64,000 bases of DNA. It comes from an uncultured Castellaniella sp. GTDB lineage: Bacteria > Pseudomonadota > Gammaproteobacteria > Burkholderiales > Burkholderiaceae_B. The stretch lies in contig NZ_CALKHS010000010.1 of the NCBI RefSeq assembly GCF_937988725.1, positions 124,001-188,000 of the forward strand, given 5' to 3'. Below, one piece after another: positions 47,749-57,458 of the stretch. The notes below the pieces were generated by a model. It searched no databases and was not told the DNA's origin. It saw only the letters and a program-made list of their open reading frames with translations. Both the position numbers and the translations under genes were made by a program. How positions within the stretch are numbered: position 1 is the first letter of the stretch; each line of letters starts with the position of its first letter.

Positions 47749-49246
47749 TCGCCCGGCCGCTTTTACGGCGGTCGTTCTGGTCCTTGTAGGCGAAAACCAG
47801 CGCCAGCACGACGACCGCGGAAATGACGCCGAAGCCTGTCGCGGTGGCGATGTGCCAGGACGAAAACCCGTCCAGCGTCCAGAATACGGCGGCGGTGATC
47901 ATGGCGATGCCGATCGAGGTGCCGATGCGCTGCCCCGTCTGCATGATGGCCCCGGAACTGCCTGCGTAATCCAGGGGGACGTCCATCAGGGTCAGGGCCT
48001 GGTTGGGACTGATGACGGATCCCTGCGCCAGCCCGATGAAGGACAGGGTCAACAGCAGCCACCAGGCGCTGACCAGGCCGTAGGCCTGCAGCAGGATCAC
48101 CCCCATGCTCAGGCCCAGCCCGGCCAGGGCCAGGAACAGGCCGCCGATGACGATCTTGCGGCCGTAGGTCATGACGCGCCGGCCGGCCCAGTCGGCCGCC
48201 CAGGACGACAGCAGGGCGGCGGGGATGCCGAACAGCCCCGATTCCAGGGCCGACATGCCCAGGCCTTCCTGCACGTACAGGGCCACTAGGACCCAGACGC
48301 TGGTCATGCCCAGGAAATACAGCGCCATGATCAGGACGCCGTTGCTGAAGCTGGCGGTGGCGAAGATGCGCAGATCGACCATGGGGCTGTCGCCCCGGCG
48401 CGCCGTGCGGCGTTCCCACCAGACCCAGAGGCCGGTCAGCGCCAGGCCCAGGGGCAGCAGGGCCCAGGTCAGGGGGGCGGTGCGGGATTCGACGAAGGGG
48501 TACAGGACGGACAGCACGGCCAGCCCCAGCAGCAGGGATCCGACGGGATCCAGGGAGCGCCAGCCAGCCCGCGCCGCGGCCTGGGCGTCGGGGGCGTCCG
48601 CGTCGCCGCGCGGTCCGGCGCGGCCCGGCCACTGGATCAGGGGTCGGGGGAACCATTTCAGCCCCAGCGCGATGACGGCGATGCCGATGGGCACGTTGAC
48701 CAGGAAAGTCAGCCGCCAGCCCAGGTGCAGGCCGCCCAGCTCGATCAGCAGGCCGCCCAGCACCGGGCCGATGGCCACGGAAAAGCCGACCACGGTGCCG
48801 AAGTAGCCGAAGGCGCGGCCCCGCTCGGCGCCGCGGAAATAGTGCTGGATCATGCCCAGGCCCTGCGGGTTGAGCAGACCCGATCCGACCCCCTGCAGGA
48901 AGCGCGCGCCGTTGAGCCAGGCCGCGTCCGGCGCCAGGCCGGCGGCCACAGAAGACAGCGTGAACAGGGCCACGCCGGCCAGGAACAGGCCGCCGCGCCC
49001 CATCAGGTCGCCCGCGCGGCCCGCCGCGACCAGCACCACGCCGAAGGTCAGCGCGTAGCCCGACAGCACCCATTGCATGTCGGATTGCGAAGCGTTCAGG
49101 GAGATCTGGATCGACGGCAGGGCGACGTTGACGATGCTGACCCCGATCAGGGACATGAAAATGGTGGTCAGCAGGATGGCCAGAATGCGCCACCGGCCGG
49201 GGTCCGGCCGGTGGGTCTGGGAAGGGCGGGAAGGAGAGGGGTTCAA
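47735..49246 (-). CDS. MFS drug exporter, DHA2 (EmrB/QacA) family
   Basis: 503 residues, about 14 membrane helices. Start has the DHA2 patterns FMSLIGVSIVNVALPSIQ and MQWVLSGYALTFGVVLVAAGRAGDLMGRGGLF, and motif C-like LGGLLIELGGLHLGWRLTFLVNVPIG. Likely proton-driven multidrug efflux; substrate unknown. Overlaps the upstream thioredoxin gene by four bases. Confidence 0.92.
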   Translation of the reverse strand: MNPSPSRPSQTHRPDPGRWRILAILLTTIFMSLIGVSIVNVALPSIQISLNASQSDMQWVLSGYALTFGVVLVAAGRAGDLMGRGGLFLAGVALFTLSSVAAGLAPDAAWLNGARFLQGVGSGLLNPQGLGMIQHYFRGAERGRAFGYFGTVVGFSVAIGPVLGGLLIELGGLHLGWRLTFLVNVPIGIAVIALGLKWFPRPLIQWPGRAGPRGDADAPDAQAAARAGWRSLDPVGSLLLGLAVLSVLYPFVESRTAPLTWALLPLGLALTGLWVWWERRTARRGDSPMVDLRIFATASFSNGVLIMALYFLGMTSVWVLVALYVQEGLGMSALESGLFGIPAALLSSWAADWAGRRVMTYGRKIVIGGLFLALAGLGLSMGVILLQAYGLVSAWWLLLTLSFIGLAQGSVISPNQALTLMDVPLDYAGSSGAIMQTGQRIGTSIGIAMITAAVFWTLDGFSSWHIATATGFGVISAVVVLALVFAYKDQNDRRKSGRAIIGN

Positions 49247-49623
49247 TGCGTCGTCGAGGACGCCTTTTCCTGCTCGGCGATCTGGGCGTGCACCTGCGCC
49301 ATGTCCACCGCCTTGACCTGGGTGATCAGTTCTTCCAGCTGGGATGCCGCCAGGGCGCCGGCCTGCTGGAACAGCAGCACGTTTTCGCGGAACACCATCA
49401 GCGTCGGGATCGAGCGGATGCGCAAGGCGGCGGCCAGTTCCTGCTGGTCTTCAGTGTTGATCTTGGCGAAGGTGACGTCCGGGTGTTTCTCGGCGGCGGC
49501 CTCGAAGGTGGGGGCGAACTGGCGGCAAGGACCGCACCAGGGCGCCCAGAGGTCGATGATCAGGGGTTGTTCAGCCTTGGTGGCGTCCTGGAAGGTTTCC
49601 TGGGTGAGTTCAATGATGCTCAT
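49243..49623 (-). CDS. thioredoxin-family protein
   Basis: 126 residues. Active site C30-G-P-C33 in WAPWCGPCRQF; cis-Pro region RSIPTLMVFRE intact. Longer than housekeeping thioredoxin by about 18 C-terminal residues (MAQVHAQIAEQEKASSTTH), which are helical and charged. No signal peptide, so cytoplasmic. Probably translated with the MFS gene through the ATGA overlap. Confidence 0.93.
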   Translation of the reverse strand: MSIIELTQETFQDATKAEQPLIIDLWAPWCGPCRQFAPTFEAAAEKHPDVTFAKINTEDQQELAAALRIRSIPTLMVFRENVLLFQQAGALAASQLEELITQVKAVDMAQVHAQIAEQEKASSTTH

Positions 49624-49706
49624 GCGGGCTCCTGTCTGTGGAAGGCGGCAAAAGGCCGCCGACCGGATTGCTGATCATATGGGGACAGTGTACCTGCCTT
49701 GCAAGC

Positions 49707-51005
49707 TCAACCAGGAAACAAGGCGTATTTGATGACGAACAGCACCGCCACCAGCAGCGTGGCGGGGTGGATGTCGCGGAAGCGCCCGGACAGGGCCTTG
49801 ATCACCACGTAGCTGATGAAGCCGAAGGCCAGACCGTTGGCGATGGAGTAGGTCAGGGGCATGGCCACGGCGGCGATGGCGGCGGGCACGGATTCGGTGA
49901 TGTCGTCCCATTGCACGTCGACCAGTTCGCGCAGCATCAGGCAGGCCACGTACAGCAGGGCGGGGGCCGTCGCGTAGGCGGGCACGATGCCGGCCAGCGG
50001 CGACAGGAAGAGCGCCAGCAGGAACAGCACGGCGATGACCAGGGCGGTCATGCCGGTGCGCCCGCCCGCCTGGACGCCGGAGGCGCTTTCCACATAGGCC
50101 GTCGTGCTGCTGGTGCCCAGGAAGGAGCCGGCGACGATGGCGCAGCTGTCGGACAGCAGGGCCCGGCCCAGGCGGCCGGGATTGTCCGGCTTGACCAGGC
50201 CGGCGCGCGTGGCGATGCCGATCATGGTGCCGGTGGCGTCGAAGACTTCCACCAGGACGAAGACCAGGATGATGTGGAAGAAGCCCGTGTTCAGCACGCC
50301 GGCGATGTCCAGCTTGAGGAAGGTGGGATCCAGGCTGGGCGGCGCGGAGAAGATGCCCTGGAATTGCGTCAGGCCGGTGACGATGGACAGCAGGGTGATG
50401 GCCAGGATCCCGATCAGGATCGCTCCCTTGATGCGCAGCGCCCCCAGGGCGGCGATGATGAAGAAGCCCAGGATGGCGAACAGGGTGCTGGCGTGGGTCA
50501 GGTCGCCCAGGCCCACCATGGTGGCGGGATTGGCGACGACGATGCCCGCGGTCTTCAGGGCGATGATGCCCAGGAACAACCCGATGCCGGCGGCGATGGC
50601 GGCCCTTAGCGAGGCTGGAATGCCGGCGACCAGCCATTCCCGCGCGCCCGTGACCGTCAGGATGACGAACACCACCCCGGAAATGAACACGGCGCCCAGC
50701 GCCTGTTGCCAGGAATAGCCCATCTGCGCGACCACCGTGAATGCGAAGAAGGCGTTCAGGCCCATGCCGGGGGCCATGCCGATGGGCCAGTTGGCCACGA
50801 AGGCCATGATCAGCGATCCCAGCGCCGCCGCCAGGCAGGTGGCCACGAAGACGGAGCCCTTGTCCATGCCCGTGCTCGACAGGATGTCGGGATTGACGAA
50901 CACGATGTAGGACATCGTCAGGAAGGTGGTGAGGCCGGCAAGCAGTTCGGTACGGGCGTTGGTGCCGTGTTCCTTGAGCTTGAAGAGCTGTTCGAACATG
51001 ATCAT
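49707..51005 (-). CDS. NCS2/AzgA-type purine permease
   Basis: 432 residues, 12-14 helices. AzgA-like start NARTELLAGLTTFLTMSYIVFVNPDIL and NWPIGMAPGMGLNAFFAF; later GTSSTTAYVESASGVQAGGRTGMTA carries the purine-binding motif. Predicted hypoxanthine, guanine or adenine uptake with protons. Divergent from tsaD across about 100 bases. Confidence 0.93.
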   Translation of the reverse strand: MIMFEQLFKLKEHGTNARTELLAGLTTFLTMSYIVFVNPDILSSTGMDKGSVFVATCLAAALGSLIMAFVANWPIGMAPGMGLNAFFAFTVVAQMGYSWQQALGAVFISGVVFVILTVTGAREWLVAGIPASLRAAIAAGIGLFLGIIALKTAGIVVANPATMVGLGDLTHASTLFAILGFFIIAALGALRIKGAILIGILAITLLSIVTGLTQFQGIFSAPPSLDPTFLKLDIAGVLNTGFFHIILVFVLVEVFDATGTMIGIATRAGLVKPDNPGRLGRALLSDSCAIVAGSFLGTSSTTAYVESASGVQAGGRTGMTALVIAVLFLLALFLSPLAGIVPAYATAPALLYVACLMLRELVDVQWDDITESVPAAIAAVAMPLTYSIANGLAFGFISYVVIKALSGRFRDIHPATLLVAVLFVIKYALFPG

Positions 51006-51106
51006 GTCCCCAGAGGTGGAAGCGGTTTATTGACTGCGTATTCTGTGCAACGGCATCATTCTACGGCGGCCAAAACCCTTTTGTGAACAGCGGTACACTT
51101 CGGCCT

Positions 51107-52153
51107 ATGCTGATCATCGGATTCGAGAGTTCTTGCGACGAAACGGGCGTGGCCATCGCCTGCACGGAACGCGGCCTGCTGGCGCACGCCCTGCACAGCC
51201 AGATCGCCATGCACCGGGAATACGGCGGCGTGGTGCCGGAACTGGCCTCGCGCGATCACATCCGGCGCATCGTCCCCCTGACCCGGCAGGTCCTGCAAGA
51301 AGCCGGCGTGCGGCCCGCCGATCTGGACGCTGTGGCGTACACGGCGGGCCCGGGGCTGGCGGGCGCCCTGCTGGTGGGGGCCGGGTTCGCACGCGCCTTC
51401 GCCTGGGCGCAGGACCTGCCCGCGATCCCGATCCACCACCTGGAGGGCCACCTGCTGTCCCCCCTGCTGGCGGACGACGTTCCCTCGTTTCCCTTCGTCG
51501 CCCTGCTGGTGTCCGGCGGGCACACCCAGTTGATGCGCGTCGACGGGGTGGGTCGCTACCAGCTGCTGGGGGAGACCCTGGACGATGCGGCGGGCGAGGC
51601 ATTCGACAAGAGCGCCAAGCTCATGGGGCTGGGATATCCGGGCGGGCCGGAACTGTCGCGCCTGGCGCAGCAGGGCGACCCCCGCGCCTGCGCCTTGCCG
51701 CGTCCCATGCTGCACAGCGGCGACCTGGATTTCAGCTTCAGCGGCCTGAAGACCGCCGTCCTGACGCGGATGCGGGCCTTGCAGGCCGAAGGCCGCGATG
51801 CCGATCCCGCGGCGCGGGCGGATCTGGCGGCCTCGACGGAAGCGGCCATCGTCGACGTGCTGGCGGCCAAATCGCTGCAGGCCTTGCGCCGGACGGGCTT
51901 GAAGACCCTGGTCGTGGCCGGCGGCGTCGGCGCCAACCGCCATCTGCGCGAGCAGCTGCAGGCGGCGCTCGCCGGGCTGGGCGGGCGAGTGTATTTTCCG
52001 CCCCTGCATCTATGCACCGACAATGGCGCGATGATCGCCTGGGCAGCCGCCTTGCGGGCGCGGGCGGGACTGGTCGACCTGGCGGCGCCGCAGGATGCGG
52101 GCTTTGCCGTACGGCCCCGCTGGGACCTGCAGGACGTCTGCGTCCCGGCCTGA
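51107..52153 (+). CDS. tsaD: tRNA threonylcarbamoyladenosine transferase TsaD
   Basis: 348 residues, usual length. Transfers threonylcarbamoyl to A37 of ANN-decoding tRNAs with TsaB/TsaE. Metal ligands lie in HHLEGH; nucleotide motifs ESSCDETGVA, VSGGHTQL, DDAAGEAFDKSAKLMGLGYPGGP and VAGGVGANRHLR are intact. The ATG at 51107 is where homology starts; an ATG 24 bases earlier adds an unsupported tail. Confidence 0.97.
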   Translation: MLIIGFESSCDETGVAIACTERGLLAHALHSQIAMHREYGGVVPELASRDHIRRIVPLTRQVLQEAGVRPADLDAVAYTAGPGLAGALLVGAGFARAFAWAQDLPAIPIHHLEGHLLSPLLADDVPSFPFVALLVSGGHTQLMRVDGVGRYQLLGETLDDAAGEAFDKSAKLMGLGYPGGPELSRLAQQGDPRACALPRPMLHSGDLDFSFSGLKTAVLTRMRALQAEGRDADPAARADLAASTEAAIVDVLAAKSLQALRRTGLKTLVVAGGVGANRHLREQLQAALAGLGGRVYFPPLHLCTDNGAMIAWAAALRARAGLVDLAAPQDAGFAVRPRWDLQDVCVPA

Positions 52154-52155
52154 AC

Positions 52156-52797
52156 CTATTTCTTCTTGCCGCCGATGCGGCTTTCCTTGCCCGCCAGCAG
52201 GCGGGCGATGTTTTCATGGTGGCGCGACAGCAGCAGCACGCTGATGGCGACGATGACCATGGCGGTCAGCACGTCGATGCGCCAGGCGACCTTGTCGCCC
52301 AGCAGGTAGTAGAACGGCGCGAAGACGGCGGCGATGATGGCGGCCAGCGAGGAATAGCGGGTCACGGCCGCCACGATCACCCAGGTCAGCGCCGTGGCCA
52401 GCGCCAGCCAGGGCTGCAGGGCCAGCAGCACGCCCAGGGCCGTGGCCACGCCCTTGCCCCCGCGAAAATGCAAGAATAGAGGGTACAGGTGCCCCAGGAA
52501 GGCTCCCAGGCCAGCCAGCGCCAGCGCGGCGCCGGGCAGCCAGCCCCGGCTGGCCGCCCAGGCGGCCAGAATGACGGCCAGCCATCCCTTGGCGGCATCG
52601 CCCAGCAGCGTCAGCAAGGCGGCCAGCTTGTTGCCGCCGCGCAGCACGTTGGTGGCGCCGGGGTTGCCCGAACCGAAGCTGCGGGGATCGCGCAGGCCCA
52701 TCACCCGGCTGACCACGACGGCGAAAGAAACCGACCCGATGAGGTATCCCAGCGCCAGAGCCAGGATGGTACCGCCTGTGAAAGAGAGTTCGGACAT
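52156..52797 (-). CDS. plsY: glycerol-3-phosphate acyltransferase PlsY
   Basis: 213 residues, five membrane helices. Uses acyl-phosphate to acylate glycerol-3-phosphate in phospholipid synthesis. Motifs GYLIGSVSFAVVVSR, DPRSFGSGNPGATNVLR, LGDAAKG and HLYPLFLHFRGGKGVAT are diagnostic. An ATG seven codons upstream is equally possible; neither has a strong ribosome site. Basic tail ends GGKKK. Convergent with tsaD, two bases apart. Confidence 0.95.
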   Translation of the reverse strand: MSELSFTGGTILALALGYLIGSVSFAVVVSRVMGLRDPRSFGSGNPGATNVLRGGNKLAALLTLLGDAAKGWLAVILAAWAASRGWLPGAALALAGLGAFLGHLYPLFLHFRGGKGVATALGVLLALQPWLALATALTWVIVAAVTRYSSLAAIIAAVFAPFYYLLGDKVAWRIDVLTAMVIVAISVLLLSRHHENIARLLAGKESRIGGKKK

Positions 52798-52933
52798 GGA
52801 AAAGGGCGACTGCGCCATCGCGGAAAATTGGAATGGGGGCCATTCTAAAGCGCCCGGCGGGCTCCGTCATCCAGACAGGGGATATCCCCGAGTACAATTC
52901 GCACCATCCGGTTTCAGGCAGGAAGAAAAGGCA

Positions 52934-53680
52934 ATGCGCATTCTGGTCACCAACGACGACGGCTACAACGCGGCGGGCATCGAGGCGCTGGCGGCGGCCT
53001 TGCGTCCGCTGGGCGACGTCACGGTGGTGGCGCCGGAGACCAATTGCAGCGCGGCTTCGAATTCCCTGACCCTGCGCCGCCCCCTGGCGCTGCGTCAGGT
53101 TCCCAATGGCTTTTATTTCGTCAACGGCACGCCTTCCGACTGCGTGCACGTCGCCATGACCGGCCTGCTGGACTTTCGCCCCGACCTGGTGGTGTCCGGC
53201 ATCAACAACGGCGCCAACCTGGGGGAAGACACTCTGTATTCCGGCACGGTGGCCGCTGCCTCCGAAGGCTATCTGTTCGGGGTGCCCTCCATGGCCTTTT
53301 CCCTGGTCGAGCGCGACTGGAAGCACCTGGATACCGCCACGCGGGTCGCCCGCGAGCTGGTGACGCGGTTTCGCGACCAGCCCTGGCAGACTCCGCTGCT
53401 GCTCAATGTGAACATCCCGGCCGTGCCGTATCAGCAGCTGTCGGGCTTTCGGGCGACGCGCCTGGGGCGCCGCCACCCGTCCGAGCCTGTCATCCGCAGC
53501 ACGACCCCGTACGGCGATACGGTCTACTGGATCGGGCCGGTCGGCCTGGCCCTGGACGGCGGGCCCGATACGGACTTCGGCGCCATCGCCTCCCATGCCG
53601 TGTCGCTCACGCCGCTGCGCCTGGACCTGACCGATCACGCCCAGACCCAGGCCGTGGCCCACTGGATGGGCGATCGATGA
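52934..53680 (+). CDS. surE: 5'/3'-nucleotidase SurE
   Basis: 248 residues. Metal-dependent nucleoside-5'/3'-monophosphatase. Metal site D8-D9 (TNDDGYNA), Ser in NCSAASNSLT and Asn in SGINNGANLGEDTLYSGTV are present. AGGAAG precedes the ATG. Four-base overlap with pcm, as in the classical surE-pcm-nlpD cluster. Confidence 0.97.
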   Translation: MRILVTNDDGYNAAGIEALAAALRPLGDVTVVAPETNCSAASNSLTLRRPLALRQVPNGFYFVNGTPSDCVHVAMTGLLDFRPDLVVSGINNGANLGEDTLYSGTVAAASEGYLFGVPSMAFSLVERDWKHLDTATRVARELVTRFRDQPWQTPLLLNVNIPAVPYQQLSGFRATRLGRRHPSEPVIRSTTPYGDTVYWIGPVGLALDGGPDTDFGAIASHAVSLTPLRLDLTDHAQTQAVAHWMGDR

Positions 53681-54498
53681 ACAAACCGCGCAACCCTCCG
53701 GATCGCGCCTTTCGGATCAGCCGCAGCCCGGTGCGCAGCTCCGCGCTGGGGCCGGGTTATTCCGTGGCCAACAGCAACACCCGCATCCTGGGGCCGCACA
53801 AGCAGGCGTCCGCCGGAACCGGTTCCTCGCTGGCGTCGACGCTGCCGGCCAACCTGGGTCTGAATTCGGATCGCCTGCGCACCCAGATGGTGCGCCGCCT
53901 GCGCGAGCAGGGCATCACCGACGACCGGGTGCTGGCGGCCATGCAGACGGTGCCTCGCCACGACTTCGTCGACCAGGGGCTGGCCAGCCGCGCGTATGAA
54001 GATGCCGCCTTGCCGATCGGATACGGGCAGACGATTTCCCAGCCCTGGGTGGTGGCATACATGCTGGCCGTCATGTGCGAGGGCCGGGCCCCCCAGCGGG
54101 TGTTGGAAATCGGCGCCGGCTGCGGCTATCAGGCCGCGGTGCTGGCGCAGTTCGTGCCCGAGGTCTACGCGGTGGAGCGCATCCGGGGACTCTACGATCA
54201 GGCGCGTCTGAACCTGTCCCAGGGGCGTTCCCGGGGACGCGTGCGCCTGTCTTTTGGCGACGGCATGCAGGGCCTGGAACACCGGGCCCCCTTCGATGGC
54301 ATTGTCGTGGCCGCTGCGGGCGTTAAAATCCCTGAAGTCCTGCTGCATCAGCTGGCTATCGGTGCGCGCCTGATCGCTCCCGAAGGCGCGACGCACCAGA
54401 GGCTTATTCTCTTCGAGCGCACCGGTCCGTCTTCCTGGCATCGGGTGGAACTCGAGGATGTCCGATTCGTACCGCTGCGTCCTGGCACGCAGACCTAA
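53677..54498 (+). CDS. pcm: protein-L-isoaspartate O-methyltransferase
   Basis: 273 residues, about 60 longer at the N-terminus than E. coli Pcm; the extension is basic and low-complexity. The SAM-dependent domain contains GYGQTISQPWVVAYML, VLEIGAGCGYQAAVLA and EVYAVERI. Repairs isoaspartyl residues in aged proteins. Overlaps surE, 13 bases before nlpD. Confidence 0.95.
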   Translation: MNKPRNPPDRAFRISRSPVRSSALGPGYSVANSNTRILGPHKQASAGTGSSLASTLPANLGLNSDRLRTQMVRRLREQGITDDRVLAAMQTVPRHDFVDQGLASRAYEDAALPIGYGQTISQPWVVAYMLAVMCEGRAPQRVLEIGAGCGYQAAVLAQFVPEVYAVERIRGLYDQARLNLSQGRSRGRVRLSFGDGMQGLEHRAPFDGIVVAAAGVKIPEVLLHQLAIGARLIAPEGATHQRLILFERTGPSSWHRVELEDVRFVPLRPGTQT

Positions 54499-54511
54499 GT
54501 AGGAGAACCAT

Positions 54512-55357
54512 ATGCTCGATGGGACGCTGGTGACAGATGCTCCGTTCACCCAACCGCCGCGCACCGGGCGCATGATGCTTTTGGCCGCCGTGCTGTCGGC
54601 CGTGGCCCTGGCGGGGTGCGCCTCGCGCTCGCAGCGGGCCCCGGTCGCGGACCACTCCAACGCCTCTTCATCCTCGGGGGCGCAGGCCGCGGCGCGCGGC
54701 ACCTACGTGGTGCGGGCCGGCGACACGCTCTACAAGATCGCCCAGAGCCATGGCATGGAACCCGCGCGCCTCGCGCAACTGAACAATATCTCCGACCCGA
54801 CGCAACTGGCCATCGGCCAGGTCCTGCGCCTGGATGCCAACACCAGCGCGCCCCAGCACCCGGGATCTTCCACCGCGGTCGCCACGCCCGTGCAGACCAA
54901 GCCGGCCGGCGGCACGGCCGCGCCCGCGCCCGAAGCCGCCGCCGGCGCATCCGCTCCGGTGGACACCTCGGCCTCCCGCGCCAGCGATGCCGGACTGGTG
55001 TCCTGGGGCTGGCCGGCCGACGGCAAGATCATCCAGGGCTTCAACAGCAACACCAAGGGCATCGACATCGAAGGCGCCATCGGGGCGCCGGTGGTCGCGG
55101 CCGCGGGGGGCAAGGTCATGTACGCCGGCAACGGCGTCCGGGGCCTGGGCAACCTGATCCTGCTGGGCCACAGCAACGGCTTCATCACGGCCTATGCGCA
55201 TAACCAGTCCCTGCTGGTCAAGACCGGCGAAACGGTCAAGAAGGGCGCCAAGATCGCCACGATCGGCCAGTCCGACACCACCTCGCCGCGTCTGCACTTC
55301 GAGATCCGCCGCCGGGGCACTCCGGTCAACCCCTTGTCCTATCTGCCTTCCCGATGA
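54512..55357 (+). CDS. nlpD: NlpD-like lipoprotein with LysM and degenerate M23 domain
   Basis: 281 residues. Lipobox LAGC with the acylated Cys at 36, LysM domain about 63-106 (YVVRAGDTLYKIAQSHGMEPARL), Ala/Pro linker, then a LytM/M23 domain (about 175-275). The peptidase metal ligands are incomplete (first His replaced in KGIDIEG), as in NlpD-type activators of cell-wall amidases. No rpoS gene follows, unlike in many proteobacteria. Overlaps the next gene by four bases. Confidence 0.93.
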   Translation: MLDGTLVTDAPFTQPPRTGRMMLLAAVLSAVALAGCASRSQRAPVADHSNASSSSGAQAAARGTYVVRAGDTLYKIAQSHGMEPARLAQLNNISDPTQLAIGQVLRLDANTSAPQHPGSSTAVATPVQTKPAGGTAAPAPEAAAGASAPVDTSASRASDAGLVSWGWPADGKIIQGFNSNTKGIDIEGAIGAPVVAAAGGKVMYAGNGVRGLGNLILLGHSNGFITAYAHNQSLLVKTGETVKKGAKIATIGQSDTTSPRLHFEIRRRGTPVNPLSYLPSR

Positions 55358-56133
55358 CGCCCACCCTGGTCTTCGATCTGGAAACCATTCCGGACGCGGC
55401 CGGGCTGCGGCGCCTGAATCCCCGGTGGGCCGATCTGGCCGATGCCGAGCTGATCGAGGCCGCCCTGGCCGAGCGGCGGGAGACGCACGGCAATGATTTC
55501 CTGCCCCTGCATCTGCAGAAGATCGCCGTTATCGGCTGCGTATTCCGCGACGATCAGGGGTTTCGCGTGCGCACCCTGGGCCAGGCCGACGATCCCGAGG
55601 AATCCCTGATCGCCGGCTTCTTCAAGACGATCGGCCACTACACCCCCACGCTGGTCAGCTGGAACGGCTCCGGCTTCGATCTGCCGGTGCTGCACTACCG
55701 CAGCCTGATCCATGGCGTGGCCGCTCCGCGGTACTGGGACACCGGCGAGGACGATCGCGATTTCCGCTTCAACAACTACCTGAACCGCTATCACACGCGC
55801 CACGTCGATCTGATGGATGTGCTGGCGAAGTTCAACGGCCGCGCCAACGCGCCCCTGGACCAGTTGGCCAAGCTGTGCGGCTTTCCCGGCAAGCTGGACA
55901 TGGACGGCGGCCAGGTCTGGCAGGCCTGGCACGCCGGCGACCGCGATCACGTGCGCAATTACTGCGAAACCGACGTGGTCAACACCTGGCTGGTCTATTG
56001 CCGCTATCGCTTGATCAAAGGCGATCTGGACGCCACGTCCTATGCCGCCGAACTCGACCTGGTGCGCGACACCCTGGCCGCCATCGACGCTCCGCACTGG
56101 AAGGAATTCCTTTCCGCCTGGAATCATGCCTGA
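55354..56133 (+). CDS. PolB-like 3'-5' exonuclease domain protein
   Basis: 259 residues, DEDD-type RNase H-fold exonuclease related to the proofreading domain of family B polymerases. D8 and E10 in VFDLETIPD, the second Asp in SWNGSGFDLPVLHYR, and the late Asp in HVRNYCETDVVNTWLVY are in place. Whether it acts on DNA or RNA is unknown. Overlaps nlpD and rlmD. Confidence 0.9.
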   Translation: MTPTLVFDLETIPDAAGLRRLNPRWADLADAELIEAALAERRETHGNDFLPLHLQKIAVIGCVFRDDQGFRVRTLGQADDPEESLIAGFFKTIGHYTPTLVSWNGSGFDLPVLHYRSLIHGVAAPRYWDTGEDDRDFRFNNYLNRYHTRHVDLMDVLAKFNGRANAPLDQLAKLCGFPGKLDMDGGQVWQAWHAGDRDHVRNYCETDVVNTWLVYCRYRLIKGDLDATSYAAELDLVRDTLAAIDAPHWKEFLSAWNHA

Positions 56134-57448
56134 ACCCATTGTGTACCCCCTGGATATCGAATCGCTGGATCTCGAGGGGCAGGGGATCGCCCATCACGAA
56201 GGCAAAGTCGTCTTCGTGGAGGGCGCCCTGCCCGGAGAACAGGTTCTGGCCCGCGTGACGCGGCGCAAGCCCTCCTACGACAAGGCCAAGGTCGAACGCG
56301 TCCTGCGGCCGTCCTCGCAGCGCACCCGGCCGCCGTGCCCGCATTTCGGCGTCTGCGGGGGCTGCGCCATGCAGCACCTGGAGCCCGCCGCGCAGATGGC
56401 CGTCAAGCAGCGCTCGCTGGAAGACGCGCTGGAGCATATCGGCAAGGTCCGTCCGCGGCAGATTCTGCCGGCGCTGCAGGGGCCGACCTTCGGCTACCGC
56501 CATCGCGCCCGCCTGTCCGTGCGGCTGGTGCAGAAGAAAGGCGGCGTGCTGGTCGGATTCCGCGAACGCGCCAGCAGCTACGTGGCCGACATGCAGTCCT
56601 GCCTGGTGCTGCCGCCGCATGTGTCGGCCTTGCTGATGCCTCTGCGCGAACTGATCGGCGGCCTGTCGCGGCCCGAGCGCATGCCGCAGATCGAAGTGGC
56701 GGTGGGCGACGAATCCACCGTCTTCTGCCTGCGGCATCTGGAACCGCTGACGCCGGCCGACCTGGATCGCCTGCGCGAGTTCGGCGCGCGGCACGGCATC
56801 GACTGGTGGCTGCAGCCCAAGGGGCCGGAAACGGCCCATCCCCTGGACCCGGCGCGAGCCGATGCGCTGGCCTATGCGCTGCCGGCGTACGGCCTGCGCA
56901 TGCATTACAAGCCCGCCGATTTCACCCAGGTCAATCCGCACATCAACCAGGTGCTGGTGGCGCGGGCGCTGGACCTGCTGGAGATCCAGCCGGACGACCG
57001 CGTGGCGGACCTGTTCTGCGGCCTGGGCAATTTCAGCCTGCCGCTGGCCACGCGCAGTCGCGCGGTCGTGGGCATCGAGGGCAGCGCCACGCTGGTGGCC
57101 CGCGCCCGCGAGGACGCCGTTCGCCAGGGGCTGGCGGACAAGGCCGAATTCGCCGAATTGAATCTGTTCGAGGTCGATGCCGGCTGGCTGCGCGGCCTGG
57201 GCCATTTCGACCGCATGCTGATCGATCCCCCGCGCGAAGGCGCGCTGGCCGTGGCGCAGGCCCTGGCCGACCTGGCGCCGGAAGAACGTCCGCGCCGCGT
57301 CGTATACGTCTCCTGTAACCCCGCAACCCTGGCTCGCGATGCCGGGATGCTGTGCCATGTGGGCGGGTGGACGCTGAAGGCCGCGGGCGCGGTCAACATG
57401 TTCCCCCACACGGCGCACGTGGAGTCGATCGCGGTATTCGAACCCTGA
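56126..57448 (+). CDS. rlmD: 23S rRNA (uracil-1939-C5) methyltransferase RlmD
   Basis: 440 residues. N-terminal TRAM domain (1-60), iron-sulfur cluster cysteines CPHFGVCGGCAMQHL plus a later Cys (about 155), SAM motif VADLFCGLGNFSLPLA, DPPREG and the catalytic Cys in VYVSCNPATLARD. Starts eight bases before the exonuclease stop. Confidence 0.96.
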   Translation: MPEPIVYPLDIESLDLEGQGIAHHEGKVVFVEGALPGEQVLARVTRRKPSYDKAKVERVLRPSSQRTRPPCPHFGVCGGCAMQHLEPAAQMAVKQRSLEDALEHIGKVRPRQILPALQGPTFGYRHRARLSVRLVQKKGGVLVGFRERASSYVADMQSCLVLPPHVSALLMPLRELIGGLSRPERMPQIEVAVGDESTVFCLRHLEPLTPADLDRLREFGARHGIDWWLQPKGPETAHPLDPARADALAYALPAYGLRMHYKPADFTQVNPHINQVLVARALDLLEIQPDDRVADLFCGLGNFSLPLATRSRAVVGIEGSATLVARAREDAVRQGLADKAEFAELNLFEVDAGWLRGLGHFDRMLIDPPREGALAVAQALADLAPEERPRRVVYVSCNPATLARDAGMLCHVGGWTLKAAGAVNMFPHTAHVESIAVFEP

Positions 57449-57458
57449 GGCAAATTGC

